From: Streptomyces xanthophaeus
GTDB taxonomy: Bacteria > Actinomycetota > Actinomycetes > Streptomycetales > Streptomycetaceae
Assembly (NCBI RefSeq): GCF_030440515.1
Contig: NZ_CP076543.1
Location: 3,224,001-3,288,000, forward strand
Direction of reading: 5' to 3'
Length of the DNA stretch: 64,000 nt
The first letter of the stretch is position 1. Every line of letters starts with the position of its first letter. Shown here in pieces: positions 8,809 through 17,300 of the stretch. The position numbers and the translations under genes were made by a program. Under the pieces are notes generated by a model. That model saw only the letters and a program-made list of their open reading frames with translations. It was not told the DNA's origin and made no database searches.

Positions 8809-9407
8809 GTGCCCCCGTCGCCGACCCCGCACACGAGGGGCTGACCCGTCTGTGGCGGGAGCAGAGGCCTCCCGGCCCGCTGTTCCCGCACGAGCTGAAG
8901 ACGGTGTACGCCCACCGGTGGGTGCGTTTCCACAGCCTGCCGGAATCGAAGCGCTACCCGGACGGCGAAGCGGAGTACGCGGTGCTCCTGGACCGGTACA
9001 ACACGGTCCTGGAGGAGCTCTTCGCGGGCGACGAGGTGTACGTGGTGACCACCGGCCGGTCCGAGGTGTCCGAGCACACGGACCGGTCGGTGGAGCGGCG
9101 TGCCTTCCACCCGGAGGGCACGCTGTGGACCACGGTGGACGACACCTACGACCCGGATCCGTTCTGCCATCTGCGCTGGTACTTCTACGCCGACCGCCGC
9201 CCCTGGCGGCGGGGCTGCATCGACCCGTTGCTGCGTGCGGTGGCCGACGACACGCTGTCGGGTGTCTTCGTGACGGACCCCGGGCTCACCCGGATGTACC
9301 ACCCGTACGACGGCGGCGCCGATGTCGTCCTCCCCACGCGGCAGGAGCGGGACCGGATGCGCGAGCGGCACGCCGGCTGGCTTTCCGCGCATCCTCGGGG
9401 GTACTGA
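8805..9407 (+). CDS. Uncharacterised protein co-translated with msrA
   Basis: 200 residues, GTG start overlapping the msrA stop by 4 bases. It is rich in aromatic and charged residues with a conserved-looking tail [21 protein letters not shown], which resembles DUF3885-type proteins (tentative, from memory). No signal peptide or TM segment, so it is cytosolic. The coupling to msrA is compact but may be only transcriptional economy. Confidence 0.75.
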   Translation: MSAPVADPAHEGLTRLWREQRPPGPLFPHELKTVYAHRWVRFHSLPESKRYPDGEAEYAVLLDRYNTVLEELFAGDEVYVVTTGRSEVSEHTDRSVERRAFHPEGTLWTTVDDTYDPDPFCHLRWYFYADRRPWRRGCIDPLLRAVADDTLSGVFVTDPGLTRMYHPYDGGADVVLPTRQERDRMRERHAGWLSAHPRGY

Positions 9408-9423
9408 GGCCGGACGGGGCAGG

Positions 9424-11598
9424 TCAGACGACCGTCACGTAGGGGCGGGCCCATGAGGTGTGGTCGAAGGAGGAGCGGGCGTTCGCGTCCTCGACCAGCA
9501 GGTGGAGGAGGCGGACGCCGGTCACGTCGAGGTCGATGGCGGTGGGGCCGGTGGCTCCGGTCAGGGTGGCGGTGGTCAGCAGGGTCCGGCCGTCGGCGCG
9601 GACGATCGCCCGGGTGGCGCCGGTCGGCGACTGCTTCGTGGAGAAGTCGTCGATGCCGACGAGGGCCGTGAAGCGGGAGGCGCGCCCGCCCAGGTGGTAG
9701 ACGATCTCCGAGGGGGCGTGGACCCCGAGGCCCTTGGCGTAGGTCACTCCGCCGAAGGCGATCGGTGTGCCGTCGCCCGCCGCCTGCTTGCCGTTGGAGC
9801 GGTCGATCTCCACCGGGCCCCAGCCGTTGGTGGCCGTGACCCACGGGAGGTCGCTGAGGTGGCTGTCCCGGGTGGGCGGCGCCGGGAGCGGGGTGAACCG
9901 CGTCGCCGCCGTGAAGCGCAAGGACGAGGACGTGGTCGCCTGCGGGACGAGCACGGCCGGGGCGGTCGAGGGCGCGCCCACCCGCCAGGTGGTGGTCAGG
10001 GCCTGGCCCGGGGCGAGGGACGCCGTGGCCGCCGGGCCGGTGGGCGTGGCCGTCCAGCCGGACGGGAGCGGGAGGGTGACGCGTACGTCGGGCCAGGGGC
10101 GGGCGCTGCCGTTCGCGACGGTGGTGGTGAGCGTCGAGGCCGACGGGTCGGCGACCGCGGTCAGGCCCCACGGGCGGCGTACGTAGGTGTCGGTCCACGA
10201 GGCGCGCAGCAGGGCGGTCAGCGAGGCGACCACCGAGGGGTTCCCGGCCGCCACGTCGTTCTTCTCTCCGGGGTCGGCGGCCAGGTCGTAGAGCTCGAAC
10301 GCCCATGCGGAGTCGGCGACCGTGCGGTCCCGCCCGGGGGCGAACCGTACGGCCTTCCACTGGTCCTTGCGGAGGGCCTCGGCGACCTGCTTGGCCCGGC
10401 CCCCGTCCTGGGCGTCGGCCCGGCCGGTGACGCCCTGCTCGTCGCGGTACCAGTACAGGTGGCCGTGGAGGGGGGCGTCGGCGGCCGCGCCGTCCAGGAC
10501 CGGAGCGGCGGAGAGGCCGTCGATGTCGGTGGGGGCGGGGGCCGCGGCGAGCTCGGCGAGGGTGGGCAGCACGTCGTACAGGGGGGTGGGCCGGGCGCTG
10601 GTGGTGCCGGGGGCGATGCGGCCCGGGGACCAGGCGATCAGCGGGACCCGGACGCCGCCCTCGTAGAGGTTGCGCTTGTAGCCGCGCAGCGGGCCGTTGG
10701 CGTCGAACAGGTCGGGGTCGACCCCGCCCTCCTCGTGCGGGCCGTTGTCGGAGGCCACCAGGACCACGGTCCGCTCCGCGATCCCGTGTGCGCGCAGCCG
10801 GTCCACGACGGCGCCGACCTGCGCGTCGAGGAGGCCGATCTGGGCCGCGTGGGCCTGGTTGGCCTGGGTCCACGGCCGCGCGGCGTAGGCGCCGACGTCG
10901 GGGATCTCGCTGGGCGCGTGCGGGAGGTTGGGGGCGAGGAGCAGCAGGAAGGGGTCGGGTCCGGCCGCGTGGGTGTCGATGAAGTCGAGGGCGCGCGCCG
11001 CGATCGCGTCGGGGGCGTAGGTGCCCGCGGGGAGGGTTTCCTTGGTGCCGTTGTGCCACAGGTACGCGGGGCGGTACTGGTGGGCGTGGCTGTGGTCGAT
11101 GTACCCGTAGAACTCCTCGAAGCCCCGCGCGCCCGGGTGGCTGGGCTGGTCCGCGGCCTCCGGTCCGAAGCCCCACTTGCCGAACAGGCCCGTACGGTAG
11201 CCCCGCGCGCGCAGCACTTCGGCGAAGGTGGTGTCCCCGGCGGCGAGGCTGCCCTGGCCGCCGGCGGCCGGGTTGGCGCGGACGGCGGCGTGGCCGGTGT
11301 GCAGGCCGGTGAGGAGCGCGGCGCGCGACGGGGCGCAGACGGCGGCCGCGGAGTAGGCGTCGGTGAAGCGCAGGCCCTCGGCGGCGAGCCGGTCGATGTG
11401 AGGGGTGGTGATCAGCTTCTGGCCGTACGCGCCCAGGTCGCCGTAGCCGAGGTCGTCGGCCAGGATCACCACCAGGTGGGGCGGCGGCGCCGCGCTCCCG
11501 GCGGCGGACGCCTGCGCGGGGGCGGCCAGTTGGGGCAGGGCCGCGAGGCCGGCGGCGGCCGCCGCCGATCCGGCGAGGAAGTGGCGGCGGGTGGGCAT
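9424..11598 (-). CDS. Tat-exported sulfatase with NPCBM-type carbohydrate-binding tail
   Basis: 724 residues. It starts with a twin-arginine signal (MPTRRHFLAGS, cleavage near the APAQASA segment), then a type I sulfatase domain (about 40-480): metal-binding ILADDLGYGDLG, and the formylglycine signature CAPSRAALLTG with Cys88 as the residue to be oxidised. After it come an Ig-like NEW3-type domain (about 490-590) and a C-terminal NPCBM-type domain (about 600-724, with GVTYAKGLGVHAPSEI). It probably desulfates a sulfated glycan outside the cell. ATG 11598 has AGGAG upstream; a longer in-frame start would put residues before the Tat motif. It needs a formylglycine-generating enzyme encoded elsewhere. 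Confidence 0.9.
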   Translation of the reverse strand: MPTRRHFLAGSAAAAAGLAALPQLAAPAQASAAGSAAPPPHLVVILADDLGYGDLGAYGQKLITTPHIDRLAAEGLRFTDAYSAAAVCAPSRAALLTGLHTGHAAVRANPAAGGQGSLAAGDTTFAEVLRARGYRTGLFGKWGFGPEAADQPSHPGARGFEEFYGYIDHSHAHQYRPAYLWHNGTKETLPAGTYAPDAIAARALDFIDTHAAGPDPFLLLLAPNLPHAPSEIPDVGAYAARPWTQANQAHAAQIGLLDAQVGAVVDRLRAHGIAERTVVLVASDNGPHEEGGVDPDLFDANGPLRGYKRNLYEGGVRVPLIAWSPGRIAPGTTSARPTPLYDVLPTLAELAAAPAPTDIDGLSAAPVLDGAAADAPLHGHLYWYRDEQGVTGRADAQDGGRAKQVAEALRKDQWKAVRFAPGRDRTVADSAWAFELYDLAADPGEKNDVAAGNPSVVASLTALLRASWTDTYVRRPWGLTAVADPSASTLTTTVANGSARPWPDVRVTLPLPSGWTATPTGPAATASLAPGQALTTTWRVGAPSTAPAVLVPQATTSSSLRFTAATRFTPLPAPPTRDSHLSDLPWVTATNGWGPVEIDRSNGKQAAGDGTPIAFGGVTYAKGLGVHAPSEIVYHLGGRASRFTALVGIDDFSTKQSPTGATRAIVRADGRTLLTTATLTGATGPTAIDLDVTGVRLLHLLVEDANARSSFDHTSWARPYVTVV

Positions 11599-11728
11599 GG
11601 CGGACTCCTGCGCGGTCGCGGGTGGCGGTCGGTGTGTGGAGATCATCCGCGGCCGTGCGCCGTGGAGGCCATGCACGCGGCATGAAGAACGTGTGACAGC
11701 GCAGGCGGCCGCCGCCGGCCGCCCCCGG

Positions 11729-11769
11729 TCCCGCTCCCGCTCCCGCTCCCGCTCCCGCTCCCGCTCCCG
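11729..11769. repeat. Hexanucleotide microsatellite (TCCCGC)n
   Basis: Six full and one nearly full copy of TCCCGC in the gap between the alcohol dehydrogenase stop (11773) and the sulfatase start. It lies outside coding sequence, so copy-number change would alter spacing in the sulfatase leader rather than a protein. Confidence 0.8.
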
Positions 11770-11772
11770 GGG

Positions 11773-12864
11773 TCAGATCGTCGACGCGTCGATCACGAAG
11801 CGGTAGCGCACGTCGCTCGCCAGCACCCGCTCGTACGCCTCGTTGATCTGCCCGGCGGTGATCAGCTCGATCTCCGAGCCCAGTCCGTGCTCGGCGCAGA
11901 AGTCCAGCATCTCCTGGGTCTCGGCGATCCCGCCGATCATCGATCCGGCGAGGGTCTTGCGGCCGCCGATGACGGAGAAGAGGTTGAGCGCGACGGGCTC
12001 CTCCGGGGCGCCGACGTTCACCAGCGCGCCGTCGACCTTCAGCAGACCCAGGTAGGCGTCCAGGCCGAGGGGTGCGGAGACGGTGGACAGGATCAGGTCG
12101 AAGCGGCCGGCCAGTTCCTCGAAGGTTGCCTCGTCGCTGGTGGCGTAGAAGTGGGAGGCGCCCAGCTTCAGGCCGTCCTCCTTCTTGCGCAGCGTCTGCG
12201 ACAGGACGGTGACCTCCGCGCCGAGCGCGTGCGCGATCTTCACACCGATGTGGCCGAGGCCGCCGAGGCCGACGACGGCGACCTTCTTGCCGGGGCCCGC
12301 CTGCCAGTGCCTGAGCGGGGAGTAGAGGGTGATGCCGGCGCACAGCAGCGGGGCGGCGACGTCGAGGCCGAGGCCGTCGGGGATGCGGACGGTGTACTTC
12401 TCGTCGACGACGAGGTGGGTGGAGTAGCCGCCGTACGTGGGCTCGCCGCTGCGGTCGAGGGCGTTGTAGGTGCCGGTCATGCCCTCGGAGCAGAACTGCT
12501 CCTGGCCGCGCAGGCAGTACTCGCAACGGCGGCAGGAGTCGACGAAGCAGCCGACGCCCACCCGGTCCCCGACGGAGAACCGGGTGACGGCCGGGCCGAC
12601 TTCGGAGACGACACCGGCGATCTCGTGGCCGGGGACCATCGGGTAGATGCCCTCGCCCCAGCCGTCGCGCACCTGGTGGATGTCGGAGTGGCAGATGCCG
12701 GAGTACTTGATGTCGATGAGGACGTCGTGCGCACCGACGGGCCGGCGCGTGATGGTGGTGCGCTCCAGCGGGGCCTTGGCGGCGGGGGCGGCGTACGCGG
12801 CGACCGGCGTACCCTGGACGGCCTGCGCGGCCTGCGTGACGTGGGTGGCCTGGGTGACGGACAT
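11773..12864 (-). CDS. Zinc-dependent NAD(P) alcohol dehydrogenase (YahK/CAD-like)
   Basis: 363-residue medium-chain dehydrogenase that probably interconverts aldehydes and alcohols. Catalytic zinc ligands are in [10 protein letters not shown] and VPGHEIAG; structural zinc cysteines follow in [15 protein letters not shown]; the cofactor loop is [13 protein letters not shown]. The C-terminus [11 protein letters not shown] is typical of the YahK/AdhC2 group. ATG 12864 has a GAGGAG site. The ~30 extra N-terminal residues ([15 protein letters not shown]) are low-complexity. The divergent HTH gene at 13028 is the obvious candidate regulator. Confidence 0.92.
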   Translation of the reverse strand: MSVTQATHVTQAAQAVQGTPVAAYAAPAAKAPLERTTITRRPVGAHDVLIDIKYSGICHSDIHQVRDGWGEGIYPMVPGHEIAGVVSEVGPAVTRFSVGDRVGVGCFVDSCRRCEYCLRGQEQFCSEGMTGTYNALDRSGEPTYGGYSTHLVVDEKYTVRIPDGLGLDVAAPLLCAGITLYSPLRHWQAGPGKKVAVVGLGGLGHIGVKIAHALGAEVTVLSQTLRKKEDGLKLGASHFYATSDEATFEELAGRFDLILSTVSAPLGLDAYLGLLKVDGALVNVGAPEEPVALNLFSVIGGRKTLAGSMIGGIAETQEMLDFCAEHGLGSEIELITAGQINEAYERVLASDVRYRFVIDASTI

Positions 12865-13027
12865 GGGGTGCTCCTCGAACGGGGTCGTGCCTGAGCGGTG
12901 GCCCCCACGCTGCCGGTTCGCCCGGTGGGCAGCCATCCCCCTGTCCGGCCTACGTCCGGTGAACCTACTCCTGGCGGGGTCAGGCTCAGGCCTGCTCCGG
13001 GATGCGCCGCCCGGGGATACTGACGGG

Positions 13028-13912
13028 ATGGACCAGCTTGATCAGCGAGCCTGCCTCGGCGAGTTCCTCCGCTCCCGCCGTGCGCGGCTGCGCCCCGAGG
13101 ACGTGGGTCTGCCCGACCACGGGCGCCACCGGCGCGTTCCCGGGCTGCGCCGGGAGGAACTGGCGCAGCTGGCAGGGGTGTCGGTCGCGTACTACACGCG
13201 GCTGGAGCAGCGCGACGGTCACAACGTGTCGGTGGAGGTCCTGGACGCGCTCGCGCGGGCCCTGCGCCTCGACGGGAGCGAGCGGGCGCACCTGATGGAC
13301 CTGGCGCGGCCGAAGGCGCACCGGCGCCGCCACAGCCGGCGCCCGCAGCAGGTGCGGCCGGAGCTGCGCACGCTGATGGACGCGATGGACGGGGTACCGG
13401 CGTACCTGGTGGGGCACCGGCAGGACGTCATCGGCTGGAACCGGCTGGCGGCCGCGGTCTTCGGGGACTTCGGGGCGCTGCCGGCGGCCGAGCGGAACCT
13501 GGTGCGGCTGGTGTTCCTGGACCCGGCGACGGCGGAGCTGTACGGGGAGTGGGAGTGCCGGGCGTGCGAGGTGGTGAGCAATCTGCGGATGTACGCGGGC
13601 CAGCACCCGGACGACGAGCAGCTGTCGGCACTGGTCGGGGAGCTGTCGGTGAAGAACGAGGAGTTCCGGCGGCTGTGGGCGGCGCACACGGTGGCGGACA
13701 AGACGCACGGGGAGAAGCTGCTGCGGCACCCGATCGTGGGTGAGCTGCGGCTTTCCTTCGAGACGCTGAAGCTCCCGGACGACCCGGCGCAGTCGCTGGT
13801 CACCTTCCACGCCGCCCCCGGCTCCCCGTCGGCGGACGCCCTGCGTCTGCTGGCGTCGTGGTCGGCCCCGTCGGAGGGGGCCGGGGCACGGAACCCGGCG
13901 GCTACAGGCTGA
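13028..13912 (+). CDS. XRE-type regulator with MmyB-like ligand domain
   Basis: 294 residues. The N-terminal HTH (about 8-80; [23 protein letters not shown]) is followed by a MmyB-like sensor domain (about 110-280; [41 protein letters not shown]). Streptomyces has many such regulators next to divergent oxidoreductases, and this one faces the alcohol dehydrogenase, so it probably controls that gene in response to a bound ligand. Its last 11 bases overlap the convergent GNAT gene. Confidence 0.88.
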   Translation: MDQLDQRACLGEFLRSRRARLRPEDVGLPDHGRHRRVPGLRREELAQLAGVSVAYYTRLEQRDGHNVSVEVLDALARALRLDGSERAHLMDLARPKAHRRRHSRRPQQVRPELRTLMDAMDGVPAYLVGHRQDVIGWNRLAAAVFGDFGALPAAERNLVRLVFLDPATAELYGEWECRACEVVSNLRMYAGQHPDDEQLSALVGELSVKNEEFRRLWAAHTVADKTHGEKLLRHPIVGELRLSFETLKLPDDPAQSLVTFHAAPGSPSADALRLLASWSAPSEGAGARNPAATG

Positions 13913-14885
13913 GCTGGTAGTACGCGGCGGGGCGGTCGAGGCGGTAGCCCAGGCTCTCGTTCACCGCGCGCATCGGGGTGTTCTCGTCCGCCACCGTGGT
14001 GGCGATCCGGCGCAGGGCGGGGTACCGGCGGCGGGCCAGCTCCAGCATGTGCAGCTTGACCGCGCGGCCCAGGCCGTTGCCCCGGTGGGCGGGGGCGACC
14101 ACGGTGTCGTACTGGAGGGCGCGCGGGCCGGCCGGGTCGGGCAGGACCAGTTCGGTGTACGCGGCCACCTCGCCCGCGGTGGTGACCGCGGCGACGGTGG
14201 TGATCTCGCCGCCGCGGTCCAGGATCAGCCGGTGTGCGGCGTGGAGCTTGTCCGGCGTCCAGGTCTCGGTCTTCTCGTCGATGTCGCCGGTGGGCGCGTC
14301 CTCCATCGCCGCGTGGGCCGTGGCCAGCGGCCCGGCCCAGTCGTCCGGTACCAGGCCGTGCCAGGCGCGCAGCGCGTACCCCGGGGCGATCTCGGTGCTC
14401 GCCGGGGACGTGGCCCCGGCTGCGGCCTGCGGCTGCCGCGTCACGTCCTGCTCGTACCAGGCCATGGGCAGGACGTTCTGGAAGCCGAGCGAACGCGCGA
14501 ACCGCTCGCCCGGCCCGCCCAGGTCCACGAGCGTCATGACGGAGGACCGGCCCTGCGCGAGCAGCTCGGCCCGGACCTGCTCCCACAGGGCCCGGCCCAG
14601 GCCGCGGCGCCGGGCGTCCGGGCGTACGGCGAGCACGTCGAGGTAGGCGGTGTGCGCGTTGGCCTCGTCCGTGAACAGCAGCAGTGCGGCCACCCCCGCT
14701 CCCCCGTCCGCCGCCCAGAGCGCGGCGCGGCCGCGTGCGGGTGTCACGCGCAGCCGTCCGGCCACCTCCGTACGGGCGGGCGGCGGCGCCTGCGGCAGGT
14801 CGACGGCCTGGGCGGCGGTGAGGACCGCGATCCAGGCGTCCACCTCGGCGTCGGTCGGGGGCAGCGGCAGCACGCGAATGGTCAT
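13902..14885 (-). CDS. Tandem GNAT acetyltransferase-domain protein
   Basis: 327 residues with two GNAT folds. The first (about 40-150) has the acetyl-CoA loop RPDARRRGLGRAL; the second (about 165-327) has VAPAHRGNGLGRAV and ends [18 protein letters not shown]. Tandem GNATs of this kind include MshD-like enzymes, but the acceptor substrate cannot be read from sequence. It converges on the HTH gene with an 11-bp 3' overlap. Confidence 0.85.
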   Translation of the reverse strand: MTIRVLPLPPTDAEVDAWIAVLTAAQAVDLPQAPPPARTEVAGRLRVTPARGRAALWAADGGAGVAALLLFTDEANAHTAYLDVLAVRPDARRRGLGRALWEQVRAELLAQGRSSVMTLVDLGGPGERFARSLGFQNVLPMAWYEQDVTRQPQAAAGATSPASTEIAPGYALRAWHGLVPDDWAGPLATAHAAMEDAPTGDIDEKTETWTPDKLHAAHRLILDRGGEITTVAAVTTAGEVAAYTELVLPDPAGPRALQYDTVVAPAHRGNGLGRAVKLHMLELARRRYPALRRIATTVADENTPMRAVNESLGYRLDRPAAYYQLSL

Positions 14886-14935
14886 ACCGGGGACCCTAGA
14901 TGATCACGTGCGGGAGGACCCGGCCGTTTTCACGC

Positions 14936-14973
14936 CGAACGGCGGGGACCCCGTGAGGGATCCCCGCCGTTCG
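14936..14973 (-). terminator. Hairpin terminator of the L,D-transpeptidase gene
   Basis: A perfect 13-bp stem, CGAACGGCGGGGA with TCCCCGCCGTTCG, and a 12-base loop. It lies 19 bp past the stop of the transpeptidase gene. No clear U-run follows, as is common in Streptomyces. Confidence 0.8.
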
Positions 14974-14991
14974 TGGTGTGCGGTCGGGAGG

Positions 14992-16233
14992 TCAGGCGGC
15001 CGATCCGGCCTTCCACTCCGCCCAGCCCATGTTCCAGCCGTTGAGGCCGTTCTCGGGCTTGATGGTCTTGTCCGGGGAATTCTTCACGGTGACCACGTCG
15101 CCGATGAGCGAGTTGTCGAAGAACCACGCGGCGGGCTGGTTCGGGTCGCCCGCGCCCTTGGCGTCGTTCAGGCCGACACAGCCGTGGCTGGTGTTCGCAC
15201 TGCCGAAGACCGAGTCGGCTCCCCAGTAGTTGCCGTGGATGAAGGTGCCGGACTGGGACAGCCGCATGGCGTGCGGCACGTCCTTGATGTCGTACTCGCC
15301 CTTGCCCTCACTGTCCTTGAAGCCGACGGTGGAGCCGTCCATCCGGGTCTCCTTGAACTTCTCGGAGATCACCATCTGACCGTTGTAGGTCGGGTTCTCC
15401 GGGGAGCCCGCCGAGATCGGGATGGTCTTGATGACCGCGCCGTCCCGGGTGACCGTCATCTTCTTGCTCTTCACGTCGACCTCGGAGACCTGGCTGCGGC
15501 CGATCTTGAAGGTGACGGTCTTGTTCTGGACGCCCTGGACGCCGGGAGCGCCCTGGACGCCCTCCAGCGCCAGCTTCATCGTGACGGTGGAGTTCGCCTG
15601 CCAGTAGTTCTCCGGGCGGAAGTCCAGGCGCTGCGTGCCGAACCAGTGACCGACGACCTCCTGGCCGCTGCTGGAGCTGACCGAGATGGCCGCCTGGACG
15701 GCCTTCTTGTCCTGGATCGGCTTGTTGAAGGTGATCGAGACCGGCATGCCCACGCCGACCGTCTGGCCCTCGTCCGGTATGAACGAGCCAACGAAGCTGT
15801 TCTCCGGGGAGATGGTGGTGAAGGAGGCGTTCTCGTGCGCTTCCTTGCCGTCCGCGTCCTTGGCGGTCGCCGCCAGGGCGTACTTCGTGGAGCGCTTCAG
15901 CGCGGCGTCCGGCTTCCAGCTCTTGCCGTCGGCGGCGATCTTGCCGGCCACGGCCGTGCCCTCGCTGGTCTTCAGCTCGACCAGGGTGAGGGTGCCGTCG
16001 GCGACGGCCACATTGGCGGCGTCGTTGAGGCCGACGTTCGTGGCCCCGTCCTTCGGCGTGATGGTTATTTTGGCCTTGGAGGTGTCCTTGGCGGCTGCCG
16101 CGTCGGCCTCCGCCTGGGCCTTGCCGGCCTCGGAGCCCTTCGGCTTCGCGTCGTCTCCGCCGCCGCATGCCGTGAGCATCAGTACCCCACCGAGCACGGC
16201 GGATATGGCCACCAGGGACCTTCTCCGCCGCAT
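14992..16233 (-). CDS. Lipoprotein L,D-transpeptidase with Ig-like domains
   Basis: 413 residues. A lipoprotein signal with lipobox LTAC (Cys23) is followed by an Ala/Lys-rich spacer, two Ig-like domains (about 60-280; ITPKDGATNVG and VSITFNKPIQDKKAV) and a YkuD catalytic domain with the HGNYW ... SHGCVGLND motif holding the nucleophilic Cys. It forms 3-3 crosslinks in peptidoglycan at the outer face of the membrane. ATG 16233 is favoured by a GTGAGGACGG tract upstream; an ATG at 16260 would add 9 residues. Layout matches mycobacterial LdtMt2-type proteins. Confidence 0.92.
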   Translation of the reverse strand: MRRRRSLVAISAVLGGVLMLTACGGGDDAKPKGSEAGKAQAEADAAAAKDTSKAKITITPKDGATNVGLNDAANVAVADGTLTLVELKTSEGTAVAGKIAADGKSWKPDAALKRSTKYALAATAKDADGKEAHENASFTTISPENSFVGSFIPDEGQTVGVGMPVSITFNKPIQDKKAVQAAISVSSSSGQEVVGHWFGTQRLDFRPENYWQANSTVTMKLALEGVQGAPGVQGVQNKTVTFKIGRSQVSEVDVKSKKMTVTRDGAVIKTIPISAGSPENPTYNGQMVISEKFKETRMDGSTVGFKDSEGKGEYDIKDVPHAMRLSQSGTFIHGNYWGADSVFGSANTSHGCVGLNDAKGAGDPNQPAAWFFDNSLIGDVVTVKNSPDKTIKPENGLNGWNMGWAEWKAGSAA

Positions 16234-16394
16234 ACTGTCCGTCCTCACACGCCACTCCATCGTTGCCGGATACCCCGGAGGCTGGCCGTCCCCGGGGTTG
16301 GCCGGGCAGGGGGCAGACCCCCTGCCTGGTCCTGACAACGCGTTAACGGCACCGGCCGGTTCCACATTCCGTTCGGATGTGGTCCACCACACGG

Positions 16395-16736
16395 TCAGGC
16401 GTTGTCGGGTTCCTCGTCGAAGTCCCCATCTTCCTCGTCCAGGTCCCACTCCATGGACTCGGGGTCGTATTCGACGGGCTCGCTGCTCCAGGAGGCCTGG
16501 GCGAGCTCCACGCCGGGGATGTCCGCGACCAGGTCAGTGGGGTCGACGAGGTAGGCGAGGGCCTCCGACTCGTCCTCGCGGACGGCGGACTCGGCGTGGC
16601 CGCGCTCCTCGTCCGGCATGAACTCGTCGGCCTTGATGTGCGCGAGCGCGGCTCCGGTGAGTGCCTGGACGTCCGGCACTTCCAGCACCAAATCCACCCG
16701 AAGTCGTACGTAACGTGATGTCTCAGAAGCGTTCAT
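16395..16736 (-). CDS. Conserved small acidic protein, function unknown
   Basis: 113 residues, start MNASETSRYVRLRVDLV. An N-terminal beta-rich part is followed by a strongly acidic tail (SMEWDLDEEDGDFDEEPDNA). No signal peptide or TM segment. An extension upstream of 16736 would cross low-coding-bias sequence. I do not recognise a family. Confidence 0.7.
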   Translation of the reverse strand: MNASETSRYVRLRVDLVLEVPDVQALTGAALAHIKADEFMPDEERGHAESAVREDESEALAYLVDPTDLVADIPGVELAQASWSSEPVEYDPESMEWDLDEEDGDFDEEPDNA

Positions 16737-16843
16737 ACGACGGAGAGTAAGCCCGCGGAAGCCCCGACTTTCCCACGACCCGCCCCTTTCCGTAGCATCA
16801 CCGCACACGGCCAATTCGCTGCTGCCACAAGGGGGATCGCACC

Positions 16844-17194
16844 GTGTCCGCACGCCGACCGCTGCTCACCGCTCTCGGAGCGACCACCCTCCTCGCCGCC
16901 CTGTGGTTCGTACCCTCGGCGGGCGCCACCTCAGCCGGTGCCGAGGAGACCCGTTCCGGCGTGCCCGCGGGCGCGAACGCCGCCCAGGCGGCCACCGACG
17001 CGCCCGGATCCACCGACTCCGACGCCCCCGGGACGGTCACGGGAACGGCCTCCGGTCCGGCCGCGCGCCCGCAGCTCCTGCTCGCCGACACCGGATCCGT
17101 GGACACCACCCCCTACCTCCTGGGCGGCACCCTCTTCCTCGGCGTCGGGGCCGGCTTCGTGGCCTTCTCGGTCCGCCGCTCGCACGCGCTGTAG
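16844..17194 (+). CDS. Small wall-anchored protein with LAxTG sorting signal
   Basis: 116 residues, GTG start with AAGGGGGA upstream. A signal peptide (about 1-28, ending PSAGATS) leads to an Ala/Thr/Pro/Gly-rich low-complexity middle. The C-terminus has LADTG, a hydrophobic helix (LLGGTLFLGVGAGFVAF) and a basic end (RRSHAL). That is a complete sortase signal; LAxTG is the form used by class E sortases in Streptomyces (as in long chaplins). Only about 70 residues would be displayed. Confidence 0.75.
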   Translation: MSARRPLLTALGATTLLAALWFVPSAGATSAGAEETRSGVPAGANAAQAATDAPGSTDSDAPGTVTGTASGPAARPQLLLADTGSVDTTPYLLGGTLFLGVGAGFVAFSVRRSHAL

Positions 17195-17240
17195 ACACGG
17201 CGCTGCGGACACGGCGCTGCGGACCCCCGCTGCAGACACG

Positions 17241-17281
17241 CGAAGGGCCGCCCCGGGAGCTGATCCCGGGGCGGCCCTTCG
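17241..17281. terminator. Bidirectional terminator between convergent genes
   Basis: A perfect 18-bp stem starting CGAAGGGCCGCCCCGGGA with a 5-base loop (GCTGA). It lies between the LADTG protein gene and hutH, which converge on it. Confidence 0.9.
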
Positions 17282-17300
17282 TCGCGTACGCGGCCTGCCG

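Noticed and set aside
11729..11769. CRISPR-like repeat
   Set aside because: Six-base units without spacers; a microsatellite.
9185..12526. A 1113-codon open frame on the minus strand
   Set aside because: It is an Arg/Pro-rich shadow of the sulfatase and alcohol dehydrogenase genes, caused by high GC content; the real genes have clear domains.
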